Part shown: positions 24,333 to 33,426 of the stretch, one piece after another
Layout: each line of letters begins with the position of its first letter
Numbering within the stretch: the first letter of the stretch is position 1
Source: Bacillota bacterium
GTDB lineage: Bacteria; Bacillota; Clostridia; Christensenellales; UMGS416
Direction: 5' to 3'
DNA: 64,000 nucleotides
NCBI GenBank assembly: GCA_023421955.1
Contig: JAEZSE010000024.1
Span: 62,001 to 126,000, forward strand
Program-made: the position numbers and the translations under genes
The notes under the pieces: generated by a model
Told to the model about the DNA's origin: nothing
Database searches by the model: none
The model's input: only the letters and a program-made list of their open reading frames with translations

Positions 24333-25487
24333 TTGCTCAGAACATTCGACGAGATCAACGAGAAAATCCGCTCCCAAAAAGCGGCAGTCTTCACCGCCGA
24401 GGAAGTGGTACGGATGGTGAAGGACGAGGGCGTGAAAGCCGTACACAAGAAGGTGGACGTGGTCACCTGCGCCACATTCGGCGCTATGTGCAGCTCGGGC
24501 GCGATCCTCAATTTCGGACATACCAACCCCCCCATCCGAATGTCGGGCATTTGGCTCAACGATGTGCAGGCTTATGGCGGCCTTGCGGCAGTGGATACCT
24601 ATATCGGCGCCACACAGGCTTCAGACACCAGGGGCATTGATTATGGCGGCGCCCATGTGATCGAAGATCTGATCGCAGGCAAGCCTGTGCACTTGCGTGC
24701 TACTTCAAGAGGCACTGATTGTTACCCTCGCACCGAGGTGGAGACAGACCTAACGTTGGAGGAGCTCAACCAGGCCTATTTGTATAATCCCCGCAATGCC
24801 TATCAAAACTATTCGGCGGCGACTAACGCCTCCGGCAAGACCATCTATACCTATATGGGCACATTACTGCCCCGGTGCGGAAACGTGACCTACAGCACCT
24901 CCGGTGAGTTGAGCCCGTTGCTTAAAGACCCGAAGCTGCGGGCCATCGGCATGGGCACTCGCATTTTCCTGGGCGGTGCGCAGGGTTATGTTGCCTGGGA
25001 GGGCACGCAGTTCAAGCGAGCCCACGCCGAGTATGAGGGCGGTGTGAGCAACGCCGGCGCCACGCTGGCGCTGATCGGCGATATGAAGCAGATGAGCACC
25101 AGATATGTGCGCGGCGCCACGATGCGCGGCTATGGAAGCACGCTCTATCTTGGCGTGGGCATTCCAGTGCCGGTGCTGGATGAAGACCTGCTTTATGACC
25201 TGTCTCGGCCCAATGAGGAATTGTACACTGAGGTTTATGACTATTCCACCGGTGAGCGAAGCAGGCCGATGATCCGGCCTGTGAGTTATGCCGAGCTCCG
25301 GAGCGGCAGGGTGGAGCTCAATGGCCGGTCGGTCGTGGCTGCGCCGCTTTCTTCGTTGGCGATGGCGCGGGAAATTGCCGCTCTACTTAAACAGAGCATT
25401 GCCGCAGGGCAGTTTTTGCTGCAAGAGCCGGTCGTAATGTTCCCGGAAGACCGGAAGTTCAAGCCCTTCAAAGGAGGGAACGCGTGA
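24333..25487 (+). CDS. Homocysteine biosynthesis protein (COG1900, DUF39)
   Basis: 384 residues. Strong DUF39 features: KKVDVVTCATFGAMCSSGAILNFGH near the start, GGLAAVDTYIGATQ, and MGTRIFLGGAQGYVAWEGTQ in the middle. The archaeal homologue MA1821 works with the neighbouring NIL-ferredoxin protein in making homocysteine from aspartate semialdehyde and a sulfur donor. Start: the TTG at 24333 follows GGGGTG, while the ATG at 24303 lies upstream of the expected transcript start. Next gene overlaps by a few bases. Confidence 0.9.
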   Translation: MLRTFDEINEKIRSQKAAVFTAEEVVRMVKDEGVKAVHKKVDVVTCATFGAMCSSGAILNFGHTNPPIRMSGIWLNDVQAYGGLAAVDTYIGATQASDTRGIDYGGAHVIEDLIAGKPVHLRATSRGTDCYPRTEVETDLTLEELNQAYLYNPRNAYQNYSAATNASGKTIYTYMGTLLPRCGNVTYSTSGELSPLLKDPKLRAIGMGTRIFLGGAQGYVAWEGTQFKRAHAEYEGGVSNAGATLALIGDMKQMSTRYVRGATMRGYGSTLYLGVGIPVPVLDEDLLYDLSRPNEELYTEVYDYSTGERSRPMIRPVSYAELRSGRVELNGRSVVAAPLSSLAMAREIAALLKQSIAAGQFLLQEPVVMFPEDRKFKPFKGGNA

Positions 25488-25903
25488 TGAAAAAGATCAA
25501 GCTGCTGCTCCGCTTTCCGGCGGAGCGCACCGATAAGCCCGTGAGCTCCCGCCTGATTCGGGATTATAACCTGGATTTCAGCATCATGACCGCCCACATC
25601 AACCCCGGCATGACCGGCGAGCTGACGATAGAGCTCACCGGCGAAGAGGAGAATCTGGATCGCGGCGTGCAGTATCTGCGTGACGAGGGTGTTGGTGTGA
25701 CGGTGTTATCCCGATCCATCGTGTGGGACGGAAACCAGTGCACTCATTGCGGGGCTTGTACGGCGGTATGCCCCAGTGGGGCGCTGCTGCTGGATGACAA
25801 TGCGGAGCTCTGCTTCGATCAGGACAAATGCCTGGTCTGTGAGCTGTGCATCGCGGCCTGCCCGCTAAAGGTGATGGCCGTCAATTATGCCGTCGGGGAT
25901 TGA
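25487..25903 (+). CDS. NIL-domain/ferredoxin protein for homocysteine biosynthesis
   Basis: 138 residues: an N-terminal NIL domain (about 1-75) followed by two 4Fe-4S clusters, CTHCGACTAVCP and CLVCELCIAACP. It is the MA1822-type partner of the DUF39 protein and presumably supplies electrons for sulfur transfer. AAAGGAGGG lies upstream; GTG 25484 overlapping the previous stop is an alternative start. Stop overlaps the next gene. Confidence 0.9.
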   Translation: MKKIKLLLRFPAERTDKPVSSRLIRDYNLDFSIMTAHINPGMTGELTIELTGEEENLDRGVQYLRDEGVGVTVLSRSIVWDGNQCTHCGACTAVCPSGALLLDDNAELCFDQDKCLVCELCIAACPLKVMAVNYAVGD

Positions 25904-26627
25904 TCCAAACCACATCGAGCGGGATTACCGCCGCCTATTTTCCGGCGGCCTGGCTTATTTCCGTGTATGCGAAGGCCAGAGCGATCTTTGCATCGGCACC
26001 AATGGCAAACTGGATGCCCCCGCGAGGGCTGCGCTCCTCACTGCCCGCTCCGCCATTGAGGCGGAGATCAGGATGCGACCGGAGTTTCTGACTTCGTTTG
26101 CGCCCCTTACAGGCAGAGGAGAAGCTATGGAGCCAGTGAGCTGGATGTATACTGCTGCCGCGAAGGCCGGTGTAGGGCCGATGGCTGCCGTGGCTGGGGC
26201 GGTGGCCCAGTCGGTTGGCCGGGCTTTGAAAGCCAGGAGCGCCGAAGTGATCGTGGAAAACGGCGGCGATATCTATATTCTGACGCACACGGAGCGTCTG
26301 GTAGCGCTCTATGCCGGAGATTCGCCGCTTTCCATGAAGGTGGCGGTCCGGGTGCCGCCGGGGGAGTGGGGTGTGTGCACGTCCGCCGGCAGGGTGGGGC
26401 CGTCCGTATCATTCGGGAGAGCAGATGCTGCGATGGTCCTGTCCAAAGACGCGGCGCTGGCCGATGCCGCCGCCACGGCTTTAGGCAACCTGCTGCACAG
26501 CAGCAGAGATATCTCTGAGGCATTGGTGCGGGTGATGAATATCGATGGCGTGCTGGGCGCGGTGGCTGTTGTGGGCGAAAAGCTTGGTGCCGCCGGTGAT
26601 GTGCAGCTTGCGCCCTATCAGAATTGA
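25887..26627 (+). CDS. UPF0280 protein (COG2122), ApbE-like, third gene of the homocysteine unit
   Basis: 246 residues. UPF0280 features include YRRLFSGGLAYFRVCEGQSDL, GPMAAVAGAVAQSVGRAL and ENGGDIYI. The family is distantly ApbE-like. The Methanosarcina homologue MA1715 was linked to efficient sulfide assimilation together with the DUF39/NIL pair, so the three genes in one operon here fit one pathway. ATG inside the end of the ferredoxin gene. Confidence 0.85.
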   Translation: MPSGIDPNHIERDYRRLFSGGLAYFRVCEGQSDLCIGTNGKLDAPARAALLTARSAIEAEIRMRPEFLTSFAPLTGRGEAMEPVSWMYTAAAKAGVGPMAAVAGAVAQSVGRALKARSAEVIVENGGDIYILTHTERLVALYAGDSPLSMKVAVRVPPGEWGVCTSAGRVGPSVSFGRADAAMVLSKDAALADAAATALGNLLHSSRDISEALVRVMNIDGVLGAVAVVGEKLGAAGDVQLAPYQN

Positions 26628-26640
26628 GGGGGTTGGCGAG

Positions 26641-27291
26641 ATGAAAAAGAAGATGAAACTATACCCATTGTATGCTATTTCTGTTTTTGCTGTAGCTGTT
26701 CCTGCAGCTTTCATGCGCCTGGATGGTTTGTTGTTTGTGCTGTTGCTTGCAGTGGCTTTCATTATGGAATCTTTATTGTTGCGTTATGCACGACCTGAAG
26801 TTTTAATACGCAGTTTGCCGCTTGAACACTGGTGGGATAGACTGCTGCCGCCAATGATGGTAGTGTTTGCCGCAGCGACTGCGGTGTTGTCTGCGTTGGA
26901 TGCATTGGTTTGGAAAGCTTCGGTGATCATCTCCTTTATAACTTTAGTGGGCGGCGTGGTGTTGCTAATGAGCGCAATGCTCATCATGATCCAATCGCTT
27001 CGGGCCCAGCCACCACATGGCGAGGAGAAATATGGTGAGGCCCCGAAAGAGGGGCTGGAGCGTGGGCCATATGAGGTAGTGCGCCACCCGATGATGTTGG
27101 CTGTTATACTCGGTGGGCTGTCAATCCCTCTTTTTTTGGGATCAGGCATTGGATTTATCCCAGCCGCGTTGCTGGTTGCCACCGTGATTGCGCGCACGGC
27201 AGCGGAAGATGAATGGCGTTTCAACAACTACGAATGGTTTTATGATTATACGAAGGAAGTATCCTATCGCTTGATTCCGTTTATCTGGTAA
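26641..27291 (+). CDS. Membrane methyltransferase-like protein (ICMT/PEMT type)
   Basis: 216 residues with five or so membrane segments. The C-terminal part GLERGPYEVVRHPMMLAVILGG ... EDEWRFNNYEWFYDYTKEV matches the conserved RHP(x)Y...E motif of isoprenylcysteine carboxyl methyltransferase / phospholipid methyltransferase-like bacterial proteins. Substrate unknown. It follows the UPF0280 gene by 13 bases with GGGGG upstream and is probably in the same operon, with no obvious functional link. Confidence 0.7.
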   Translation: MKKKMKLYPLYAISVFAVAVPAAFMRLDGLLFVLLLAVAFIMESLLLRYARPEVLIRSLPLEHWWDRLLPPMMVVFAAATAVLSALDALVWKASVIISFITLVGGVVLLMSAMLIMIQSLRAQPPHGEEKYGEAPKEGLERGPYEVVRHPMMLAVILGGLSIPLFLGSGIGFIPAALLVATVIARTAAEDEWRFNNYEWFYDYTKEVSYRLIPFIW

Positions 27292-27564
27292 CAGGTTAAT
27301 TTGTGAATTCTTCGTATTGGCTCTCGTTTGGTTCACCTTATAATGTCTTGAAAGCTCCAGGCCGCTGAGGCCTACACGGGCTGTATCGCCCAAAGACTGC
27401 CACTAAAACCTTCGATACTTTGGTGCGGAAATAGTTTTCTGCATTTTAGTTTTTTGTTCGTATTGAAGCAATTTTGCTGCATGTTATTAAATCTACATCA
27501 AATCTACACAACTTGGGGTTAAAGTGTTGCCATCAAACTCTGGATTTAACTCAGGGAGGCATGA

Positions 27565-29460
27565 ATGAGCAATACGAAACGCACGTTCACCGTCAAGGGC
27601 ATGACATGCACCGGGTGCGAGATGAAGGTGGAAAGGATTTTAAACAGGCTGGGCGGCGTCAAGTCGGCTAAGGCTAGCTTCTCCGGCAACACCGTCACGG
27701 TCGAATATGACCCTGGTGTGGCTGGTGTGCTTGTGATGTCGCAGGCATTGGAAAATGCCGGATATGCGCTTGGATCCGAGGAAGTCGGAGCTTCAAAGCG
27801 TCAGTTAAGCAATCCCCAGGGCAAAAAGCGATTGCGCGTGGATCAGATGATCGGTCTCGTGATTCTGCTCGTGGCAGTATATTTTCTGGTTGATAAAACA
27901 ATAGGCTTTAACTTCATTCCTGAGGTCAACGCATCGATGGGCTACGGCATGCTGTTTGTCGTGGGCCTGCTCACCAGCATCCACTGCGTGGCGATGTGCG
28001 GCGGGATCAATATGTCTCAGTGTGTGAATCCTGCTGTTCAATCTGGAGACAAGCCATCAGCCAAGGTCATGCCCAGCCTGCTGTATAATGCCGGCAGGGT
28101 AATTTCATATACCATCGTGGGCGGTATTGTGGGCGCCATCGGCTCAGTCATCAGCTTCTCTGGTTGGGCGAGGGGCGTTGTGGCGGTGCTGTCTGGCATT
28201 TTCATGGTCGTGATGGGCGTCTCGATGTTGGGCATTTTCCCGTGGATCAACAAAATCATCCCCAGGATGCCCCGGTTCCTGCAGGCAAAGGCCGGGAATG
28301 CCCGGAAGGGAAGGGGCCCGTTTATTGTGGGCTTGTTGAACGGCCTGATGCCTTGTGGCCCGTTGCAGGCGATGCAGATTTATGCGCTGGGCACCGGCAG
28401 CTTTTTGACCGGCGCGTTGTCGATGTTCCTGTTTAGCCTGGGCACCGTGCCGCTGATGTTCGGCCTTGGGGCGTTAAGCTCCCTTCTAAGCTCGAAATTC
28501 ACTTCAAGGATGATGAAAGTCAGCGCCGCGCTGGTGTTGTTGCTCGGTCTTGTGATGGTCAACAGAGGGCTGGCGCTTTCCGGTGTGAACTTCATGCAAC
28601 CCCCTGAAGCCAAACCCCAGACTGTGGAAAACAACGGCAATGGCACGACAAATGGTGTGACCATCAAGGATGGCGTGCAATACATCACATCCAAGGTGAC
28701 ATCGGGCAGATACCCGCAGATCACGGTGCAGGCAGGGATCCCAGTGAAGTGGAATCTGCAGGCTGGAGCCAAGGACTTGAACGGCTGCAACCGGTCGATC
28801 ATCATCCCGGCATATAACCTGAATATCGATCTGAAGGCCGGCGACAACATCATCGAATTCACTCCGGATAAAGAAGGAACAATCCCATACTCCTGCTGGA
28901 TGGGCATGATTACGAGCCGGATCAACGTGGTCGCACCCGGAAGCACAGTGCCGTCGGGAACGGAACCAGCCGGCGATTCCGGTTCTTCTACCGGGTCTAC
29001 CGGGGTTCCCGGTATTTCTGGCGGAGGCTGCTGTTCGTCCGCAGCATTGGCACCAGAGTTTGCCAACGGCAACATCCCGACAGACGATATTGCCATGCCT
29101 GAGAGTGAAGACGGCGTCCAGGTGGTCACGATCAAGGTGAGCGACCAGGGTTATTCACCGGCAGTTGCGGTCGTGCAGAAGGGTGTGAAGACAAAGATCA
29201 GATTCGTGGGTGAGAAATTGAATCCGTGCAATTCTTCCGTGATTTTCCCGGAGTACAATGGCGGGCTGAACCTTTCCGCTGGCCAGATGGAAACACCGGA
29301 GCTTACTCCGGATCAGGACTTCACGTTTGAGTGCTCCATGAGCATGTTGCATGGATATGTGAAGGTCGTTGATGACATCAACAAGATAGACATAGAGAAG
29401 ATAAAGGAAGAAATTGCTCAATACAAGCCTGCGACCACCGGGGCTGGCTGCTGCGGCTGA
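27565..29460 (+). CDS. HMA - TauE/SafE membrane domain - cupredoxin fusion protein
   Basis: 631 residues. Residues 1-70 are a heavy-metal-associated domain with MTCTGC (C15, C18). Residues 90-345 are a TauE/SafE (cytochrome c biogenesis-like) membrane domain with two GLLTSIHCVAMCGG / GLLNGLMPCGPLQAM halves, the paired Cys-containing loops of copper-handling DsbD_2 proteins. Two cupredoxin-like domains follow (about 365-460 and 520-610) with NGCNRSIIIP...YSCWMGM and NPCNSSVIFP...FECSMSM ligands, plus GGGCC and GAGCCG motifs. Likely moves or stores copper across the membrane. AGGGAGG precedes the ATG; convergent with hxlR. Confidence 0.85.
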   Translation: MSNTKRTFTVKGMTCTGCEMKVERILNRLGGVKSAKASFSGNTVTVEYDPGVAGVLVMSQALENAGYALGSEEVGASKRQLSNPQGKKRLRVDQMIGLVILLVAVYFLVDKTIGFNFIPEVNASMGYGMLFVVGLLTSIHCVAMCGGINMSQCVNPAVQSGDKPSAKVMPSLLYNAGRVISYTIVGGIVGAIGSVISFSGWARGVVAVLSGIFMVVMGVSMLGIFPWINKIIPRMPRFLQAKAGNARKGRGPFIVGLLNGLMPCGPLQAMQIYALGTGSFLTGALSMFLFSLGTVPLMFGLGALSSLLSSKFTSRMMKVSAALVLLLGLVMVNRGLALSGVNFMQPPEAKPQTVENNGNGTTNGVTIKDGVQYITSKVTSGRYPQITVQAGIPVKWNLQAGAKDLNGCNRSIIIPAYNLNIDLKAGDNIIEFTPDKEGTIPYSCWMGMITSRINVVAPGSTVPSGTEPAGDSGSSTGSTGVPGISGGGCCSSAALAPEFANGNIPTDDIAMPESEDGVQVVTIKVSDQGYSPAVAVVQKGVKTKIRFVGEKLNPCNSSVIFPEYNGGLNLSAGQMETPELTPDQDFTFECSMSMLHGYVKVVDDINKIDIEKIKEEIAQYKPATTGAGCCG

Positions 29461-29468
29461 TTTGCACT

Positions 29469-29843
29469 TCAGACTTTATCATCTCCAGAGGTGCGGCTCA
29501 TGGTGCATGAAATTGCGCAATGGTTGCTCCGCATATAGCCTGCGCCCCAGTCATACATCGAAACCAGTATCGGTTTGAGGCTCATTCCGAGATCGGTCAG
29601 CGAGTATTCCACTTTGGGCGGCACCACCGGATAAACCTTGCGGCTGAGCAGGTTGTCGTTTTCCAGCTCGCGAAGCTGTTGGGTCAGCATCTTTGGCGTG
29701 GCTTGCGGAACAAGTTTCGCAATTTCGCCATGCCGCATGGTGCCGTTCACGAGATGCCACAGAATCAGAGCCTTATACTTCCCGCCAATGAGCTTCAGGG
29801 TGGCGTCTACAGGGCAGTTTGGGCCGGCATTGCTGCAATTCAT
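29469..29843 (-). CDS. HxlR-family transcriptional regulator
   Basis: 124 residues, single winged-helix HTH domain: LKLIGGKYKALILWHL, HGEIAKLVPQATPKMLTQQLRELENDNLL and VEYSLTDLGMSLKPIL are standard HxlR blocks. Two N-terminal cysteines (C3, C10) are where YodB-like members sense thiol-reactive compounds. It is divergent from copA, and a palindrome overlaps its own -10, so autoregulation and control of copA are likely. AGGAGGATT lies before the ATG. Confidence 0.9.
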   Translation of the reverse strand: MNCSNAGPNCPVDATLKLIGGKYKALILWHLVNGTMRHGEIAKLVPQATPKMLTQQLRELENDNLLSRKVYPVVPPKVEYSLTDLGMSLKPILVSMYDWGAGYMRSNHCAISCTMSRTSGDDKV

Positions 29844-29875
29844 GGGAAGAATCCTCCTTGGTATCCTAAAGGGTA

Positions 29876-29904
29876 GTATGGCACAATATAGTGCGTACTT
29901 GTAT
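29876..29904. promoter_or_regulatory. Palindromic operator candidate between hxlR and copA
   Basis: GCAC (29881-29884), AATATA, GTGC (29891-29894), extended by GTATG on the left and GTAC on the right. On the minus strand the centre reads TATATT and could be the hxlR -10; on the plus strand the right edge abuts the copA -35. Occupation would affect both genes. Confidence 0.55.
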
Positions 29905-29927
29905 TACTAGATGGTTATATCTACAAT
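29899..29927 (+). promoter_or_regulatory. copA promoter
   Basis: TTGTAT (29899-29904), 17-base spacer, TACAAT (29922-29927), 60 bases before the copA ATG. Confidence 0.7.
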
Positions 29928-29986
29928 AGCATTGAGCCAAGGGGATGTCAAGGGTTGGAACGAGAACAATATGTCCGGAGGGAATC

Positions 29987-32455
29987 ATGATAGAGAAGCA
30001 ATACAAAGTAACAGGCATGACGTGCGCGTCCTGCTCCGCGCATGTACAGAAGGCCGTCTCAAAGGCGCAGGGCGTAGCTTTGGCTGACGTGAACCTGGCC
30101 ACAGAGAAGCTGACTGTGCGTTTTGATGAAGCGCAAATAGGGTATGAGCAGTTGAAAAAGACCGTGGAAGACGCCGGTTACGGTTTGGAGGAGCTCAGCC
30201 AGCCCAGGAAAGTTGAGCTGGCAATCGAAGGCATGACCTGCGCGGCGTGTTCCTCTGCGGTGGAGCGAGCTACCAGGAAGCTGAATGGTGTGAAATCTGC
30301 CACGGTGAACCTGGCCACGAACAGGGGCGTGTTCGAATACGACCCGGCAGTTGTGAAGCTGTCTGAGATCAAGTCGGCCATTACTGGCGCCGGCTACACA
30401 CCGAGGGATATCGAGGGCGAAAAGACCCGCGACGTGGAAGCTGAGCAGCGGGCCCGTGGGCTTATGATGATGCGGATCCGCCTGATTGTGGCTTCCGTGT
30501 TTTCCCTGCCAATCCTCTACATCGCGATGTCGCACATGTTCCCTGTGTTAGGGTTGCCCATCCCGTACTTCATGGGGTCCCATGATTTTCCGCTGATGTT
30601 TGCGCTGGTACAGCTTGTGTTCACAATCCCAGTGATCGTGGCCGGCAGCAAGTTCTTCCGGGTGGGGATGAAGACGTTACTGAAGGGCTCGCCCAATATG
30701 GACACGCTGGTGGCCATTGGCACCGGCAGCGCGTTCCTGTATGGCATCTTTGCCACAGTGAAGATCTGGCTGGGATCCTTTGAATATGCCCAGTCGCTCT
30801 ACTTTGAGTCCGCTGCCGTCGTGATCACGCTGGTGATGCTGGGCAAATACCTGGAAGCGGTCAGTAAGGGCAAGACATCGGAAGCCATCAAGAAGCTGAT
30901 GGGCTTGAAGCCCAAGACAGCGTTCATTATGAAGGACGGTGCCGAACTGGAAGTGCCGCTGGATGAGGTCTCCGTAGGTGACACAGTGGTCGTGCGGCCT
31001 GGCTCCACAGTGCCGGTGGACGGTGTCGTGTTGGAAGGCGCTTCCTCAGTCGACGAGTCGATGCTGACCGGCGAAAGCCTGCCGGTGGAAAAGGGCCCTG
31101 ACAGCGATGTGACCGGCGGCAGCATCAACGGCGAAGGCCTGCTAAAGTTTCGGGCTACCCGGGTTGGCGCGGACACGGCGCTTTCCAAGATCATCAAGCT
31201 CGTGGAGGACGCCCAGGGCAAGAAGGCTCCCATCGCCAAGATGGCCGACATCATCTCCGGCTACTTCGTACCGGTCGTGCTGGGGATTGCATTGGTCGCG
31301 GCGATTGCCTGGGCGCTGGCGGGCAAGGATTTCAATTTCTCGCTAAACGTCTTCGTAACAGTGCTGGTGATCGCATGCCCCTGCGCGCTGGGCCTTGCCA
31401 CACCCACGGCCATCATGGTGGGAACAGGCAAGGGAGCGGAGCTCGGCATCCTTATCAAAGGTGGCGAGGCGCTGGAGACCACGCACAAGATCAAAACGGT
31501 CGTGTTTGACAAGACCGGTACGATCACAGAGGGCAAGCCGGTGTTGACCGATGTGGTAACCTTCGGTGGCATTGAAGAAAAGGAAGCGCTGCTCCTGTGC
31601 GCTTCGGCGGAACGGGGCAGCGAGCACCCAATCGCCCGCGCCATCGTTCAAGGTGCGATGCAGAGGGGATTCACACTGGGCGATCCTGACGCTTTTAAAG
31701 CAGTGCCCGGACGGGGCATTGACGCAGTCGTCATGGGTAGGAGAGTGCTGGCCGGCAACGTGAAGCTGATGAATGAAAACGGCATCGAGACCCAAATGGC
31801 TGCGGCGGACGCTGCATCGCTCTCCCAAAAGGGCAGGACACTGATGTATGTGGCGGTGAACGGCAAGCTTGCGGCGCTGATGGCTGCAGCCGATACGATC
31901 AAGTCCACCAGCAAGGCCGCCATCGAACGGCTGAAGGCCATGGGTGTCGAAGTTGCGATGATTACTGGCGACAACCGCAATACGGCGGAGGTTATCGCCA
32001 AAGAAGCGGGGATCGACCGAGTGCTGGCCGACGTGCTGCCGCAGGACAAGGCTGGCGAGGTCAAGAAGCTACAGGAAGCCGGCCAAAAGGTTGCCATGGT
32101 GGGTGACGGCATCAACGACGCGCCAGCGCTGGTGCAGGCCGACATCGGCATGGCCATCGGCACCGGTACCGACGTGGCTGTGGAAAGCGCGGATGTGGTA
32201 CTGATGGGCGGAGACCTGAATGAAGTAGCCTCTGCCATCGCCCTGAGCCGTGCGACGATCCGCAACATCCGGCAGAACCTCTTCTGGGCGTTTGTCTACA
32301 ACCTGGCGGGCATTCCGCTGGCCGCAGGCTTGATCTACGCTCTTGGCGGACCGCTTCTGAACCCGATCTACGCAGGCGCCGCGATGGCCCTGAGCTCTGT
32401 GTCCGTAGTAACCAATGCGCTGCGCCTCAGGCGTTTCAAGATCAAGAAACACTAA
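29987..32455 (+). CDS. copA: Copper-exporting P1B-type ATPase CopA
   Basis: 822 residues. Two N-terminal metal-binding domains (MTCASC, C13/C16; MTCAACS, C85/C88), eight membrane segments, the transport site CPC (464-466), phosphorylation site DKTGT (D508), SEHPIA and GDGINDAP. Pumps Cu(I) out of the cytoplasm. GGAGGGAATC precedes the ATG at 29987; the longer reading from 29945 would start inside the leader. First gene of an operon that runs to the DUF2318 gene. Confidence 0.96.
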   Translation: MIEKQYKVTGMTCASCSAHVQKAVSKAQGVALADVNLATEKLTVRFDEAQIGYEQLKKTVEDAGYGLEELSQPRKVELAIEGMTCAACSSAVERATRKLNGVKSATVNLATNRGVFEYDPAVVKLSEIKSAITGAGYTPRDIEGEKTRDVEAEQRARGLMMMRIRLIVASVFSLPILYIAMSHMFPVLGLPIPYFMGSHDFPLMFALVQLVFTIPVIVAGSKFFRVGMKTLLKGSPNMDTLVAIGTGSAFLYGIFATVKIWLGSFEYAQSLYFESAAVVITLVMLGKYLEAVSKGKTSEAIKKLMGLKPKTAFIMKDGAELEVPLDEVSVGDTVVVRPGSTVPVDGVVLEGASSVDESMLTGESLPVEKGPDSDVTGGSINGEGLLKFRATRVGADTALSKIIKLVEDAQGKKAPIAKMADIISGYFVPVVLGIALVAAIAWALAGKDFNFSLNVFVTVLVIACPCALGLATPTAIMVGTGKGAELGILIKGGEALETTHKIKTVVFDKTGTITEGKPVLTDVVTFGGIEEKEALLLCASAERGSEHPIARAIVQGAMQRGFTLGDPDAFKAVPGRGIDAVVMGRRVLAGNVKLMNENGIETQMAAADAASLSQKGRTLMYVAVNGKLAALMAAADTIKSTSKAAIERLKAMGVEVAMITGDNRNTAEVIAKEAGIDRVLADVLPQDKAGEVKKLQEAGQKVAMVGDGINDAPALVQADIGMAIGTGTDVAVESADVVLMGGDLNEVASAIALSRATIRNIRQNLFWAFVYNLAGIPLAAGLIYALGGPLLNPIYAGAAMALSSVSVVTNALRLRRFKIKKH

Positions 32456-32483
32456 GAAGAATAAACAATTGGAGGAATCTATC

Positions 32484-33137
32484 ATGAAGAAAACAACTCT
32501 GATCCTTGCAAGCCTTGTTCTGGCCGCTTTGTTGCTGGCTGGCTGCGCCGCAGCCGACGTGGTTTTGAAGTATAGCCCCGGTTCCTTCGAAGCCATCACG
32601 AAGGCATTCCCTGACCTTGTGAAGGACAACACGACTACAGACCACTACTACTACCTTTCTGTGGACAGCGCTGCTACTCTGAAAATCAGCCATGACTATG
32701 ACCTGACCGGCAGCGAGGACATCGTGATGGAAACAGCTCTGAAGCCCTTCACCGATGCAGGCTTGGATGTGAGCAAACTGGGCGACGGCTACCGTGTGGA
32801 TGGTGAGAAGCTGCTGCTGACCGCCGACTACGGCAAGGGCAGCGGTATGAAAGACAATGTGAAGGACTCGCTGTATGAGTCTGTGAAGTTTGACCGTAAA
32901 GTGCTTTCCTACCACCAACTGCTGGACCATTACGGCATCAAGCTCCTGAAAGGTAAGTTCGAGTGGGGCAAGGACTACAAGACCAATGACAAGGACATCG
33001 TATTTGTGATCGCCGCAAAACCCCTTGCAGACATCGGCGTGGACGTGCAGAATATTGAGGGCTGGATATTCAAGACAATGAAGGATGTGGACGGCAGTGA
33101 CATCGACGTGTTGCTGAAGCCCTATGATTTAAAATAG
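32484..33137 (+). CDS. Lipoprotein of unknown function in the copper operon
   Basis: 217 residues with a clear lipoprotein signal (LLLAGC, Cys at about 21). The mature part has two related-looking stretches (ETALKPFTDAGLDVSKLGDGYRVDGEKL and IAAKPLADIGVDVQNIEGWIFKTMKD), suggesting an internal duplication. I do not recognise the family; its place between copA and copZ makes an extracytoplasmic metal-binding or sensing role possible, but there are no Cys, His or Met clusters. GGAGGAATC upstream. Confidence 0.75.
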   Translation: MKKTTLILASLVLAALLLAGCAAADVVLKYSPGSFEAITKAFPDLVKDNTTTDHYYYLSVDSAATLKISHDYDLTGSEDIVMETALKPFTDAGLDVSKLGDGYRVDGEKLLLTADYGKGSGMKDNVKDSLYESVKFDRKVLSYHQLLDHYGIKLLKGKFEWGKDYKTNDKDIVFVIAAKPLADIGVDVQNIEGWIFKTMKDVDGSDIDVLLKPYDLK

Positions 33138-33152
33138 ACTGGAGGAAATGAT

Positions 33153-33365
33153 ATGGCAATCCAAGCAAGTGTACTAATTGTGGAGGGCATGTCTTGCAGC
33201 CACTGCGAAAACAGGATCAAGAAGGTTGTGGGTGTGTTGAATGGCGTGAGCGGCGTTTCCGTTGACCTGAAGGGTAAGAAGGTTGCGATAGACTTTGACC
33301 CCGACAAAGTAACACTAGATACCATAAAGGCAACAATTGAGGACCAGGGCTACGAGGTAAAATAG
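33153..33365 (+). CDS. copZ: Copper chaperone CopZ
   Basis: A 70-residue single heavy-metal-associated domain with GMSCSHCENRI (CxxC) and the C-terminal IKATIEDQGYEV. CopZ carries Cu(I) to CopA. TGGAGGAAA upstream of the ATG. Confidence 0.93.
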   Translation: MAIQASVLIVEGMSCSHCENRIKKVVGVLNGVSGVSVDLKGKKVAIDFDPDKVTLDTIKATIEDQGYEVK

Positions 33366-33375
33366 CTATGTATGG

Positions 33376-33400
33376 TAAGGGCGGTGCAATTCCGCCCTTA
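33376..33400 (+). terminator. Intercistronic hairpin after copZ
   Basis: TAAGGGCGG (33376-33384) pairs perfectly with CCGCCCTTA (33392-33400), loop of seven. No T-run, so more likely a partial terminator or a block to RNA decay that raises copZ over the regulator genes. Confidence 0.55.
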
Positions 33401-33426
33401 TGCCATTTCCTGAAAGGAATGCGGAG

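Noticed and set aside
27292..27564. Short frames in the 273-base gap before the HMA-TauE gene
   Set aside because: No ribosome sites or recognisable proteins; only short direct repeats (AAATCTACA) were seen.
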